Source: Formosa undariae
GTDB taxonomy: Bacteria; Bacteroidota; Bacteroidia; Flavobacteriales; Flavobacteriaceae
Direction of reading: 5' to 3'
Length of the DNA stretch: 64,000 bases
NCBI RefSeq assembly: GCF_042427615.1
Contig: NZ_JBHMEZ010000013.1
Location: 186,001 to 250,000 of the forward strand
Translations under genes and position numbers: made by a program
Part shown: positions 42,606 through 52,059 of the stretch, piece by piece
How positions within the stretch are numbered: position 1 is the first letter of the stretch
Layout: each line of letters begins with the position of its first letter
The notes under the pieces: generated by a model
What the model saw: only the letters and a program-made list of their open reading frames with translations
Told to the model about the DNA's origin: nothing
Database searches by the model: none

Positions 42606-43739
42606 TTAATTAATTAGGTGTAATTTTTTTAAAAATTTATTCATTTTAATGCGTTGCTTAAACACGCTATAATTTATAAAAAACGGCAAAGAAAACATGA
42701 CAAGTCCTGCAAAAATCACAATTACTAATTGAAGATTAACATTAAAACTTTGTGATAATAAAGCACTAATTAAAACAGATGTAGACGCTATTGAAATCAC
42801 TAAAGTAACTTGCCAATGCTTTAACCCAAGTTGTAACATATGGTGATGTATGTGATTCTTATCAGGACTAAACGGATGTTTTTTAAGAATAACAACCCGA
42901 ACATAAAAAATTCTAAGTGTATCTAAAAGCGGAAAAAACAATATAGCTAATACAATTATAGGAGCGTTCAAATGAAATTGAGCCATCGGATTTAGTTGGT
43001 TAATACTAATAAAAGCAACGGATTGGAAAGCCAGTAAAAAGCCAACAACCATAGAACCTGTATCCCCCATAAATATTTTTCTGACCTTGGAAAAATTAAA
43101 ATACAAAAAAGCAATTAAAGAACCTACAAGTGCTAAAGACACTACTGTTAATGACATTTCTTGCATATTAAAAAACAAGAATCCATAAAACATCGAAACT
43201 AATAACCCTACAGAACCGGCTAAACCATCCAAGCCGTCAATTAAATTGTAGGCATTAATAATTAATATAAAAACAAATAAAGTAAATCCTATAGAAATAA
43301 AATATGGCAAATCTTCTAGGCCTAGAATGCCGGAAAAAGTGGTAATTCTTATATCGGTTATTAGAATAACCATAAGCGCAGCGATGATCTGTCCTAACAT
43401 TTTTTTCTTGGGTGAAAGAATTAAAATATCATCCTTAACGCCTAAAAAGAATAGAATTATTAGAGCCCCAACTACCGGCATTAATAATTTTGCATCTAAA
43501 AAAGCACCACATAAAGTTAGCACTATGGCCACGGCAAAGAAGATTCCAATTCCTCCTAAGGTAGGAACTGTTTTAGAGTGCACACTTCGTTTATCCGGGA
43601 CATCTACTAATTGCTTTGCATGAGCAATAAAAATAATTGTAGGAAAAGCTAAAAAAGCAGTAACTAAAGCTAGAAGAAAAGGAAAAAACAATAACGCAGT
43701 TCCGTTCCCATTTTGAATAATTTGGTTGATTAAATTCAT
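42606..43739 (-). CDS. undecaprenyl-phosphate sugar-1-phosphate transferase (WecA/TagO/MraY family)
   Basis: Starts polysaccharide repeat-unit assembly by moving a HexNAc-1-phosphate (commonly GlcNAc) to undecaprenyl phosphate at the inner membrane. The frame is open to a TTG at 43802, but I use the ATG at 43739 (MNLINQIIQ), giving 377 residues with about 11 membrane segments. Catalytic landmarks: VDVPDKRSVHSKTVPTLGG (in pieces VPDKRSVH and TLGGIG), NLIDGLDGLAG near 168, FMGDTGSM near 226 and HIHHHML near 299. It is the likely initiating enzyme of this cluster. Confidence 0.92.
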   Translation of the reverse strand: MNLINQIIQNGNGTALLFFPFLLALVTAFLAFPTIIFIAHAKQLVDVPDKRSVHSKTVPTLGGIGIFFAVAIVLTLCGAFLDAKLLMPVVGALIILFFLGVKDDILILSPKKKMLGQIIAALMVILITDIRITTFSGILGLEDLPYFISIGFTLFVFILIINAYNLIDGLDGLAGSVGLLVSMFYGFLFFNMQEMSLTVVSLALVGSLIAFLYFNFSKVRKIFMGDTGSMVVGFLLAFQSVAFISINQLNPMAQFHLNAPIIVLAILFFPLLDTLRIFYVRVVILKKHPFSPDKNHIHHHMLQLGLKHWQVTLVISIASTSVLISALLSQSFNVNLQLVIVIFAGLVMFSLPFFINYSVFKQRIKMNKFLKKLHLIN

Positions 43740-43893
43740 TAATAGCGATTTTGGGTCAAAATGTATAATAAAAACAGGAACAATTATAGGGTTATGAAAC
43801 AATTACATTACTAAAAAATAGCGTGATATAAATAGATTCAAGAACTAGGTTTAATATAACCCCCTATATATGTTCAAGTTGTAAAAATAGTTT

Positions 43894-44649
43894 TTACTTT
43901 TTAAATAACTGAGGAATTTTAGATAAGTTTTTGGAACAAATAACTAAGGCTGGATGACTAATATTATTGCCTTTTACAGCCATATAGTCTTCCCTAGTTT
44001 TTAACCAAATATTCTTTAAACTTCTATTACTTGCACCACCAACACGCATTTTAGTAATCACTTCCGGCAAATAATTAAAGTGTAATTTTTTGTCTTTAAA
44101 TATCCTTAACATCAAATCATAATCTGCTGCTATTTTAAATTTTATATTAAACAAGCCATGTGTATTATAAACTTTTTTCTTTAAAAACAAAGTTGGATGA
44201 GCTGGCATCCAACCTTGCTTTAATAATTTATCTGAAAAAGGTTTACTCTTCCAATTACGAACAATCTTATCTGAGTTTGTAGAGTTTATATAATGTAAAT
44301 CACCATAAACACCATCTACTTTAGTCGTACCAAAAGCTTCAACGATATGACTAATAGTCTCATTGGAAGCAAAAAAATCATCAGAATGCAAAAAGCCTAC
44401 AACGTCTCCAGTCGCTTTTTCTATTCCTTTGTTTAAGGCATCATAAATACCTTTATCCGGCTCTGATATGCTAATTACGTTGTCATGCTTTTGTTTAAAT
44501 TTTTCAATAATATTTAACGTGTCATCTGTAGATGCACCATCTATTATAATATATTCTATACTATCATAATCCTGATTTAAAACAGATTTTAAACAATCCT
44601 CTATAGTTTTTTCACTATTATATGTAGCGGTGATTATTGAAACTTTCAT
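43894..44649 (-). CDS. glycosyltransferase family 2 (WcaA/colanic-type)
   Basis: A GT-A fold transferase of 251 residues: VSIITATYNSEKTIEDCLKSV at the N-terminus, IIIDGASTDDT near 33-43, the DxD-like HSDDFF near 89 and AADYDLMLRIF near 170. These features match the short WcaA/Wbb-type GT2 enzymes that add a hexose or deoxyhexose to a lipid-linked intermediate. There is no membrane segment, so it is peripheral. The donor is not determinable. It begins 4 bp after the WcaF-like acetyltransferase. Confidence 0.88.
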   Translation of the reverse strand: MKVSIITATYNSEKTIEDCLKSVLNQDYDSIEYIIIDGASTDDTLNIIEKFKQKHDNVISISEPDKGIYDALNKGIEKATGDVVGFLHSDDFFASNETISHIVEAFGTTKVDGVYGDLHYINSTNSDKIVRNWKSKPFSDKLLKQGWMPAHPTLFLKKKVYNTHGLFNIKFKIAADYDLMLRIFKDKKLHFNYLPEVITKMRVGGASNRSLKNIWLKTREDYMAVKGNNISHPALVICSKNLSKIPQLFKK

Positions 44650-44653
44650 TAGT

Positions 44654-45193
44654 CTATTCTCTTTTTCGTATTTGTTTTGCTGGGTTACCTTGATAAATGT
44701 AATTTGCTTCTAATGTTTTTGTTGCCACAGAATTTACTGTTAAAATAGCATGAGATTCAATTTTTACATTTGGACAAACCACCGATTTTGCGCCTACCCA
44801 AGCACCATCTTCTATTATAATTTCTCCAACCATTAAATCGAAAGTCGATTTTTTATAATTATGATTACCGCATAATAACATGGCTTCTTGAGATATACAA
44901 ACATGATTTCCTATAGTCACTTTTGCTAGGTTATCAATCCACACCTTCTCTCCTATCCATGAATAATCACCAACGGTTAATAACCATGGATATTTTATAT
45001 TCACTCCTGGTTTTATAACTACTCCTGTTCCTATTTTAGATCCGAAAAGTTTCAAAAGATACACTTTTACAATAGAAACAGGATTTAAAGGATTTACAAA
45101 AAACAACACATTTACAAAGTACCAGAGTAAGATTTTAAGTTTCCCTCCTGGTTGATACCATTTGTTATTATAAGTTGATAAATCCGTTTTCAA
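44654..45193 (-). CDS. WcaF-like hexapeptide acetyltransferase
   Basis: A 179-residue left-handed beta-helix acyltransferase, probably acetyl-CoA-dependent, acting on the polysaccharide repeat. The N-terminus KTDLSTYNNKWYQPGGK and the hexapeptide turns IGTGVVIKPGVNIKYPW, VTIGNHVCISQEAMLLCGNHNY and WVGAKSVVCPNVKI are typical of WcaF relatives. The start is a TTG one base after the TAA of the decarboxylase gene; no in-frame ATG exists before residue ~108, so this rare start is needed to keep the conserved N-terminus. Confidence 0.85.
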   Translation of the reverse strand: MKTDLSTYNNKWYQPGGKLKILLWYFVNVLFFVNPLNPVSIVKVYLLKLFGSKIGTGVVIKPGVNIKYPWLLTVGDYSWIGEKVWIDNLAKVTIGNHVCISQEAMLLCGNHNYKKSTFDLMVGEIIIEDGAWVGAKSVVCPNVKIESHAILTVNSVATKTLEANYIYQGNPAKQIRKRE

Positions 45194-45194
45194 T

Positions 45195-46142
45195 TTATTG
45201 TTCCGCTTTAAGTAAATTATCGAAGTAACTAATCGTTTTCACTAAACCTTCTTCTAAATGAATTTTTGGCTCCCATCCGTTTAATTCTTTCTTAGCTAAA
45301 TCGATTAAAGGTCTACGTTGTAAGGGATCATCTTGCGGTAAAGGTAAATGAATTATTTTAGAGGTAGAATTTGTCATTTCAACAACTTTACTTGCCAATT
45401 CCATCATTGTAAATTCTTTTGGATTACCAATATTTACAGGTCCTACAAAACCATCACGACTATTCATCATTCTAATAGAACCTTCAACTAAATCATCTAC
45501 GTACTGAAACGATCTTGTTTGTTCACCATTTCCAAACATTGTAATATCCTCTCCTTTTAATGCCTGAACAATAAAATTAGATACAACACGCCCATCATTA
45601 GGATTCATATTTGGACCATAAGTGTTAAAAATTCTAATAATTTTTACGGCCACTTCATTTTGTAAATGATAATCCATAAACAAGGTTTCTGCACAACGTT
45701 TTCCTTCATCATAACAAGAACGTAGTCCAATTGGATTTACATTTCCCCAATACGTTTCTGGTTGTGGATGCACAGCAGGATCTCCATAAACCTCACTTGT
45801 GGAAGCTTGCAAAATTTTGGCTTTGACACGTTTCGCTAAACCTAACATGTTTATGGCCCCCATAACAGAGGTTTTAATCGTTTTTATAGGATTGTATTGA
45901 TAATGTACAGGCGAGGCAGGACATGCCATATTATAAATCTCGTCAACCTCAATCATATAAGGCTGCGTAACATCATGTCTCACTAATTCAAAATAGTTGT
46001 GATCCATTAAATGCTCAATATTTTTTTTACTCCCTGTAAAATAATTATCTAAACAAATAACTTCATTGCCTTCATTTAATAAGCGTTCACATAAATGTGA
46101 TCCTACAAAACCTGCTCCTCCGGTAATTAATATTCTTTTCAT
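45195..46142 (-). CDS. UDP-glucuronate decarboxylase (UDP-xylose synthase)
   Basis: A short-chain dehydrogenase/reductase of 315 residues converting UDP-glucuronate to UDP-xylose. Evidence: Rossmann ILITGGAGFVGSHL near 4-17, DNYFTGSKKNIEHL near 32-45 and RHDVTQPYMIEVDEIYNMACPASP in pieces (HDVTQPY, YNMACPASPVHYQ). Also seen are the catalytic Thr-Ser-Glu (STSEVYGDP near 113), Tyr-x3-Lys (YDEGKRCAE near 144-152), and RIFNTYGPNMNPNDGRVV. This implies that the polysaccharide contains xylose or a derived sugar. Confidence 0.92.
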   Translation of the reverse strand: MKRILITGGAGFVGSHLCERLLNEGNEVICLDNYFTGSKKNIEHLMDHNYFELVRHDVTQPYMIEVDEIYNMACPASPVHYQYNPIKTIKTSVMGAINMLGLAKRVKAKILQASTSEVYGDPAVHPQPETYWGNVNPIGLRSCYDEGKRCAETLFMDYHLQNEVAVKIIRIFNTYGPNMNPNDGRVVSNFIVQALKGEDITMFGNGEQTRSFQYVDDLVEGSIRMMNSRDGFVGPVNIGNPKEFTMMELASKVVEMTNSTSKIIHLPLPQDDPLQRRPLIDLAKKELNGWEPKIHLEEGLVKTISYFDNLLKAEQ

Positions 46143-46155
46143 TTATTTATAATTA

Positions 46156-47310
46156 CTATTCGAATAACATTCTATTTGCTCCTAATACGGATGGGTTTAA
46201 ACAAAACTCCTTGCCAAACGCAAATGCCCCTTTGGCAAAAATATTAAAATCCTCTTGAGTTATTGAAGCGAAATATTCTATTTTTTCTACAAATTTTCCT
46301 TCTTCATTTAAAGAAAAATCCCAGCCCGCATTACTATTTTCCAAATTTCTCCAGGGCGTATTGTCCGATAAAATAACCGGGCAACCAGAAAACATAGATT
46401 CAGCAATTACATGACCAAAATTCTCACTAAAGGTAGGAAATAGAAACACATGTTGATTAAAAGTAAGATACTGATTTATTTTGTGGCTTTCCAAAACACC
46501 TAAATATTCTACTTTTATATTTTTAGGCAATTTTGAGATTTCTAATTCACAAGATTTCCAATATAGTTTATCTTCAACTGGACCAATAATTGTAAATGTT
46601 ATATCATACAGAGGCTTAATCTTCGATAATATTTTAATTGCAAACAATAAATTCTTTTTGGGTGAAATTCTAGATATAAAGAAAACTTTTAAAGAATCCT
46701 TCTCCTTTTCAATTTTCTGTAAAAGATTTAACTCGCTTGGAACATTAGGAATGTCTAATGCTACTCTAACCTCTTTTAGTTCTTTAAAATTAGATTCTAT
46801 CTCTTTTTTTTCAATTTCTGAAGAGGCATGCCAAATTACATCATTAAATAACCCTAAACTTTTGGTTAAAGAGATAAAACTGCGTTTTTTAAAAGCCTTT
46901 AATTGCAGTGCTCCAGTTCCCAACATACCTCTTGGAGCTAGTACTATTTCTTTTATTTTTAAATGATATTTTGATATAACTAATGGAATCAACGTAAATT
47001 TAATAGAAAACAAACTATTAAAATAAACTAAGTCCGGTGACACAAAATGAATCAAAGACTTCATCTTCTTTGCACTCAACGTTTCTAGGTCTGCATAATA
47101 TATAGTTGCTCCATATTTTTTAATCCATTTATCAGATTCAATATCAGGATAGGAACTTTTTGCTCCTAGATCGGTATCGGAAGTAATTACATGAAAATCA
47201 TATAAATCTTTATTATACTTGATTATGTTTGCTACTGAAGGAATTTGCCCGCCTGCATTATAACCCGGCAGAAACCAATCAATAAATATTAATATCTTTT
47301 TCTTTTCCAA
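46156..47310 (-). CDS. glycosyltransferase family 4 (GT-B)
   Basis: A 384-residue retaining GT-B enzyme: N-terminal ILIFIDWFLPGYNAGGQIPS (glycine-rich loop), C-terminal VFFISRISPKKNLLFAI near 208 and the E-x7-E motif FSENFGHVIAESMFSGCPVILS near 300. The start is a TTG two bases after the stop of the upstream glycosyltransferase; the next in-frame ATG is near residue 82, inside the N-terminal domain, so TTG must be used. Donor and acceptor are unknown. Confidence 0.87.
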   Translation of the reverse strand: MEKKKILIFIDWFLPGYNAGGQIPSVANIIKYNKDLYDFHVITSDTDLGAKSSYPDIESDKWIKKYGATIYYADLETLSAKKMKSLIHFVSPDLVYFNSLFSIKFTLIPLVISKYHLKIKEIVLAPRGMLGTGALQLKAFKKRSFISLTKSLGLFNDVIWHASSEIEKKEIESNFKELKEVRVALDIPNVPSELNLLQKIEKEKDSLKVFFISRISPKKNLLFAIKILSKIKPLYDITFTIIGPVEDKLYWKSCELEISKLPKNIKVEYLGVLESHKINQYLTFNQHVFLFPTFSENFGHVIAESMFSGCPVILSDNTPWRNLENSNAGWDFSLNEEGKFVEKIEYFASITQEDFNIFAKGAFAFGKEFCLNPSVLGANRMLFE

Positions 47311-47312
47311 TT

Positions 47313-48308
47313 TTAATCTAAAATTTGATTGTATAATAGTTCATAACTTTCAGCTATTTTAGCTGAGGAGTAACGCTTAACATTTTCTTGCCCTTTAGCC
47401 ACTAAAAAATCTCTTAATTCTTGATCTTTTATTAACTTATAAATTCCGTTTCTAATTTCTACCACATCATAGGGATTAACTAATAATGTAGAGCCGCCTG
47501 AAACTTCAGGCATACATGAGACATTAGATGTTATAACAGGTCTTCCAGTTGCATTAGCCTCTAAAATAGGTAAACCGAAGCCTTCGTATGTTGAAATAAA
47601 AGTAACAATGTCACATTGTTTATATAAATCTACAATTTTTGGATAAGAAATATTTACAAAGTTAAAATATTGAATCTTATTCTCTGCTAGCATTTCTAAT
47701 TGTTCTTCATTTAATTCTCCAACTATATTTAATATACAAGGAATCCCTACAATAGCTTTAATCAGGTTCCCAATATTTTTATTATGTCTTGTACCAATTT
47801 GCAATAAAACAGGAATAGTATCAATACTTGGTTTAGGATTGAATGTAATTTGATCGGTGTTTATACAGTTTGGAATAACCACAATTTTACTAGTCATTCG
47901 TTTAGGGATCATTTTTAAAAGTTGGATTTTTGTCTCTTCAGAGATTGTTGTAATAAATCTAACTCTGTATATTGGTAAGGTAACCCAAAAAAACTTTAAA
48001 AACCATCGTTTTAAACCACTTTCACGCTCTATAAACTCCAGGTCATGTATTGTTAATATGGTTTTCTTCTTGTTTAATAAAATTGAAATAAAATGAACAT
48101 CTCCAGTTATATGATTAATTTCACCTTGCTCGGAAACTACCTCTTTTATTGCTTTAAATCTATTTAAAGCTCCTTTACAATTACTTTTTAGGTAGTAATT
48201 TTTAAAATCTATAGAGCTATTTAAGCTCGGCTGAATAAAGTTTAGAAATAGTTGTTCTATAGACATGTAATTTTTATTTGGATGTCTAAAAAAATAAGTA
48301 ATCTTCAT
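47313..48308 (-). CDS. glycosyltransferase family 4 (GT-B)
   Basis: A 331-residue GT4-like enzyme: short N-terminal domain with HPNKNYMSIEQLF and ILTIHDLEFIERESG near 84, C-terminal nucleotide-sugar domain with VLLQIGTRHNKNIGNLIKAI near 166, DIVTFISTYEGFGLPILEANATGRPVIT near 235 (E-x7-E). This resembles mannosyltransferase-like members, but the sugar cannot be named. It is separated from the Wzy-like gene upstream by 4 bp and from the next gene by 2 bp. Confidence 0.87.
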   Translation of the reverse strand: MKITYFFRHPNKNYMSIEQLFLNFIQPSLNSSIDFKNYYLKSNCKGALNRFKAIKEVVSEQGEINHITGDVHFISILLNKKKTILTIHDLEFIERESGLKRWFLKFFWVTLPIYRVRFITTISEETKIQLLKMIPKRMTSKIVVIPNCINTDQITFNPKPSIDTIPVLLQIGTRHNKNIGNLIKAIVGIPCILNIVGELNEEQLEMLAENKIQYFNFVNISYPKIVDLYKQCDIVTFISTYEGFGLPILEANATGRPVITSNVSCMPEVSGGSTLLVNPYDVVEIRNGIYKLIKDQELRDFLVAKGQENVKRYSSAKIAESYELLYNQILD

Positions 48309-48312
48309 ATCA

Positions 48313-49746
48313 TTACATTTTCATAAATGTTTCTATTCTTTTTGCCACATATTTATTAAATAAAAATGCTACCATCCAAAACATAACTAAATTCCCCACA
48401 AACTTAATTAAAGAGTTTTCAAATTTATATAGTAAAAGAAATAAAGGAACCATTATAGCCATAGCCCAAAGACTATTTAATGATGTCTTATGAATAGAAA
48501 AAATAATAAATCCTATCCCTTTTCCAAAGAGAAACAATGCCAAAATCATAAAAAATGGACCATAATCAATATAAAAATCGGGAACATAACCTAAAGCAAA
48601 AGACACCCCCATAGCTGCATCTGCATAAAAAATTCCGGTATATTCGGTTAAATGTTTTGAATCATCAATAGCTGGTTTACTAGGATTAATTATCCTAGGA
48701 ACTAATATATGCATTATTGTGTTTTTAGTCAGTAATCCATTTTCGAAAGGACGCTGTTCTGGCACGTAGGACATACATGAAGAAAAGTAATCGATATATG
48801 AAATCCTGTCTAGCAAGTCTATTCCCGCATCTCCTAATTTTTCACTACTTACATTGGTTAAACTATTTATAATGTAGCTAAAAGCATCCCCTCCATCTAC
48901 TTTTATAACTTGTTGGCTAGAACCTTGATTTAAATACTCCCTATAGTCCATTTTAACAGCCGTCCAAGCCAATGCTATATATAGCATCCCAATAAATAAC
49001 ATAATGAATAGTGGTATTTGCTTTTTCTTAAAAGTTCCTATAGAAAGATAACAAATAAGCCCAATGAAAATAATGGTTTTAAAATCTGCAAAATAAGACA
49101 CGAACCCCATTAAGAACTCGTACGCAATTACCAATTTTAATAAAGTAATATTCTTTTTTTGTTTAAAAGACATATAAAAAACAATGAAGAATAAAGACCA
49201 TTTAATATACCCCAAAGCGACAATACCTTGGAATAAACCCGGAATAACAAACCTTAATTGAAATAAAATCGATGCACCAAATGAAAACATCAAATAACCT
49301 AATAAAGCTTTTTTTGTATTAATAGACTTAATGTAAGAATAGATTGTAGTGTAGGATATTTTAATTTTTTTCAACATGCTCTTTATACCAAAAGACATTG
49401 CCAACAAACCTAAACAGGATAACAGATAGGCATCAACAATATGATTTGGAAAATCCGTAAGAGATTCTAAGGATGTAAAAGTTAATGTTGCATACAACAC
49501 TTTCACACTTACCTGCATCCATTGATAAAGAAGACCGATCAAAATAGCAGGCGGATAATTATCTACTGCAAACCAAGAGAAAATAAAATAAAGCAATACA
49601 AATGATGGTACAATTAAAAAACTCGTTTCGCCAAGAATAGAACAAATAACAAGAAGAATTCCTAGGAGAGTTATAATTCCTTTTACTTTATCAAACAGCA
49701 AAGACTTTTCTAAAAAAGGATAATATATAGTAAGAGCATTACTCAT
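48313..49746 (-). CDS. Wzy-like oligosaccharide repeat-unit polymerase (multi-span membrane protein)
   Basis: A 477-residue protein with 11-13 hydrophobic segments and a large soluble loop near residues 240-360 (YFSSCMSYVPEQRPFENG, LTEYTGIFYADAAMGVSFAL), followed by YVPDFYIDYGPFF and several more helices. This architecture is that of O-antigen/exopolysaccharide polymerases, which share little sequence. No other Wzy candidate occurs in the cluster. A flippase has a different pattern and is not indicated here. It overlaps the upstream GT4 by 8 bp. Confidence 0.72.
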   Translation of the reverse strand: MSNALTIYYPFLEKSLLFDKVKGIITLLGILLVICSILGETSFLIVPSFVLLYFIFSWFAVDNYPPAILIGLLYQWMQVSVKVLYATLTFTSLESLTDFPNHIVDAYLLSCLGLLAMSFGIKSMLKKIKISYTTIYSYIKSINTKKALLGYLMFSFGASILFQLRFVIPGLFQGIVALGYIKWSLFFIVFYMSFKQKKNITLLKLVIAYEFLMGFVSYFADFKTIIFIGLICYLSIGTFKKKQIPLFIMLFIGMLYIALAWTAVKMDYREYLNQGSSQQVIKVDGGDAFSYIINSLTNVSSEKLGDAGIDLLDRISYIDYFSSCMSYVPEQRPFENGLLTKNTIMHILVPRIINPSKPAIDDSKHLTEYTGIFYADAAMGVSFALGYVPDFYIDYGPFFMILALFLFGKGIGFIIFSIHKTSLNSLWAMAIMVPLFLLLYKFENSLIKFVGNLVMFWMVAFLFNKYVAKRIETFMKM

Positions 49747-50887
49747 AAACTTTTAACCATTTTGAAGTAAAAGAATTCATATTTAACCCTAAACTAACCA
49801 AGGACTTTAGCGCATTATCCCCTTGGATTTTTAATTGTTCTGGATTTTCAACATAATACGTTAACCCTTCTAAAAGGCCTTCTTTATTTTTAGTTTTTGA
49901 AATGTAACCATCATAATTATGCTGAACTAATTCTGGCATACCTCCTGAATTAAATATTATACTAGCCTTCCCATTTTTCTTTGCTTCTCCGATAACGTTA
50001 GATAGTGGTTCATTATAAATTGAAGGAAAAACTCCAATATCTCCAATGTTTAACAGTGCGTCTATATTATTTACTTTTCCTAAAAATTGTATTCTATTTT
50101 TATATTTTATCAAGTTAGCTTCTTTCATTAATTCTTTTGCCAAAACACTATGCTCTGTATCTCCTGCGAGTAATAATCGAGTATTAGCAAATCTATCATT
50201 TAAATCTTCAAATGCATTAACTAAAATTCTAACCCCTTTTATTTCGTTAATTTGACCAATATAAACAAATGTTATTAGATTAGAATCTTTCTTGGGTAAT
50301 TGGTCTTCTTCTGTATTTAAAATTATACGTTTAGTTGGTAAATTATAAATAATATCAATATTATTTAAGACCGGATTTATTTTTAGAAGTTCCGATTTTA
50401 CAAATTCAGAAATACAAACAAATTTATTTATTCGTTTAGTTATAAGTTTACTCCAAATAAACCTATAACTAATAGATTTTATTGGAGGAATATCACCTAA
50501 TCGATAAATTATAGGGATAGATGTAAACAATAATACCGGTAATAAAGTTAATACCTGAGTATCATTACAAACATGAATAACATCTGGGTTATATTCCTTT
50601 ATCAATTTAAATAATTGAAAATTAGATTTAAAAATATCTGTAAAATACATTTTTATGGTCTTAAAACTTTTAGTTTTTTTAAGATTCCATGAAAACCGGA
50701 TCTTTTTAAATTTAAGATTACGTTTTTCAATTTCAGGCTGAATATGCCACTGGAACCCACGATCGTTAACTGCTAAAAGAATATCATGTCCGGCATCCTT
50801 TAATATTTCGAAAACCTGGATATTAGCGCGTTCCTGTCCAAATAATGCAACATTTCCAAAAATTGCTAAAATCTTTTTACTTCCCAT
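49739..50887 (-). CDS. glycosyltransferase family 4 (GT-B)
   Basis: A 382-residue GT-B enzyme: N-terminal LAIFGNVALFGQERANIQVFEIL, ending of the first domain DVIHVCNDTQVLTLLPVL near 94, C-terminal LITFVYIGQINEIKGVRILVNAF near 205 and FPSIYNEPLSNVIGEAKKNGKASIIF near 290 with E-x7-E. It overlaps the next gene upstream by 11 bp and the polymerase downstream by 8 bp, so translation is tightly coupled. The donor sugar is unknown. Confidence 0.87.
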   Translation of the reverse strand: MGSKKILAIFGNVALFGQERANIQVFEILKDAGHDILLAVNDRGFQWHIQPEIEKRNLKFKKIRFSWNLKKTKSFKTIKMYFTDIFKSNFQLFKLIKEYNPDVIHVCNDTQVLTLLPVLLFTSIPIIYRLGDIPPIKSISYRFIWSKLITKRINKFVCISEFVKSELLKINPVLNNIDIIYNLPTKRIILNTEEDQLPKKDSNLITFVYIGQINEIKGVRILVNAFEDLNDRFANTRLLLAGDTEHSVLAKELMKEANLIKYKNRIQFLGKVNNIDALLNIGDIGVFPSIYNEPLSNVIGEAKKNGKASIIFNSGGMPELVQHNYDGYISKTKNKEGLLEGLTYYVENPEQLKIQGDNALKSLVSLGLNMNSFTSKWLKVYE

Positions 50888-52055
50888 TTATTCCAATTAT
50901 TTCTGAATTGAAAGCTTCCACGATTTTATCGAAGCTCCATTGTTTAATATGCATATTTGCATTATTACCAATAGTTTTTAGGTTGTGAATTTTTATTTTA
51001 TTTAAAATGCTCTCCAATTGATTCTGGTTATCAAAATCAAATACCCAACCGGTTTCATTATCTATTATTAAATCTGAATGACAACCTACTTTATTAGACA
51101 CAATTGCAGGTTTTCCGCAAGCCATTGCTTCGTTAACTGCTAATCCCCAAGTCTCACCTGGCCCTTGTGAGGGTAAACAAAACACATTACACAGTCCATA
51201 TACGACAGGCATCATAGATTGATTTTGGAATGGTAAAAACTGGATGTTTCTATCCTTGGCACTTAAAGCTTTAAGTTCCTCTTCTAAAGGTCCATTACCT
51301 AATAAAAGTAGTTTAAGCTTAACTTCATTCCCCTTATTTACATTTTGTAACGCATGTATTAAAAGGTCTGGTTGCTTTTTATCCTCAAATTTCCCAGCAA
51401 AGAGAATGACTATATCCTCCTCCTTATATCCTAATTCTTTACGCCATTTTTCTGCTTTTACAGTATACTGTTTATCTTCAGAATCGTAAAATCGATTATT
51501 ATCAATAGCGTGAGGCGCGTATATTAACTGCTCTTCTTTTAAACCTACCGATTTAAAATATTTTTTATTTTCTATACCTACATAGAATGCTTTATCAATG
51601 TATCTATATATATAAGTTAAGTAGCCTTGCCTTAATAATTTTTTAACACCAGGTTTGTCATCCAATAAAGTTGAATCCCCTCTAAACCAGACAAGTGTTT
51701 TTCCTTTAAAGTATTTTAAAACTTTAAGATGACTTTTCAAATACCAACCAAAAACCAAAATAACATCAGGTCTCCATTCTTCTATTTCCCCTATTAGATT
51801 TGGATTATCAATACCATTTTTATGATGTGGTCCTGGGTCTGAAGCCATATTTTCGCTAAAATGATATTTATAGCCTTCCAATAATGGAATATCCCATTTT
51901 ATGGTTCTACCAAAGGTTTTATCTTCCACCGTCTCTGATGCTTGAGACCACGTATAAAATACTTTTACATCTACAGCATTGTAATTACTTAATAATTTAA
52001 ACCAAGGTGCATAATATTGTATTGGGTGCGTGGTAATTATAGCTAATTTTCTCAT
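50877..52055 (-). CDS. glycosyltransferase family 4 (GT-B)
   Basis: A 392-residue GT-B enzyme: LAIITTHPIQYYAPWFKLL at the N-terminus (a signature seen in a widespread GT4 subgroup), WRPDVILVFGWYLKSHL near 94, ILFAGKFEDKKQPDLLIHAL near 212, and CLPSQGPGETWGLAVNEAMACGKPAIVS near 296 with the E-x7-E motif. All residues for nucleotide-sugar binding look present. It starts 4 bp after the upstream GT and overlaps the downstream GT by 11 bp. Confidence 0.88.
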   Translation of the reverse strand: MRKLAIITTHPIQYYAPWFKLLSNYNAVDVKVFYTWSQASETVEDKTFGRTIKWDIPLLEGYKYHFSENMASDPGPHHKNGIDNPNLIGEIEEWRPDVILVFGWYLKSHLKVLKYFKGKTLVWFRGDSTLLDDKPGVKKLLRQGYLTYIYRYIDKAFYVGIENKKYFKSVGLKEEQLIYAPHAIDNNRFYDSEDKQYTVKAEKWRKELGYKEEDIVILFAGKFEDKKQPDLLIHALQNVNKGNEVKLKLLLLGNGPLEEELKALSAKDRNIQFLPFQNQSMMPVVYGLCNVFCLPSQGPGETWGLAVNEAMACGKPAIVSNKVGCHSDLIIDNETGWVFDFDNQNQLESILNKIKIHNLKTIGNNANMHIKQWSFDKIVEAFNSEIIGINGK

Positions 52056-52059
52056 AAGA

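Noticed and set aside
46481..46966. 161-codon plus-strand ORF opposite a glycosyltransferase
   Set aside because: It is a long shadow frame typical of AT-rich GT genes. Its composition is unlike a protein with a defined fold, and the opposite strand is clearly coding.
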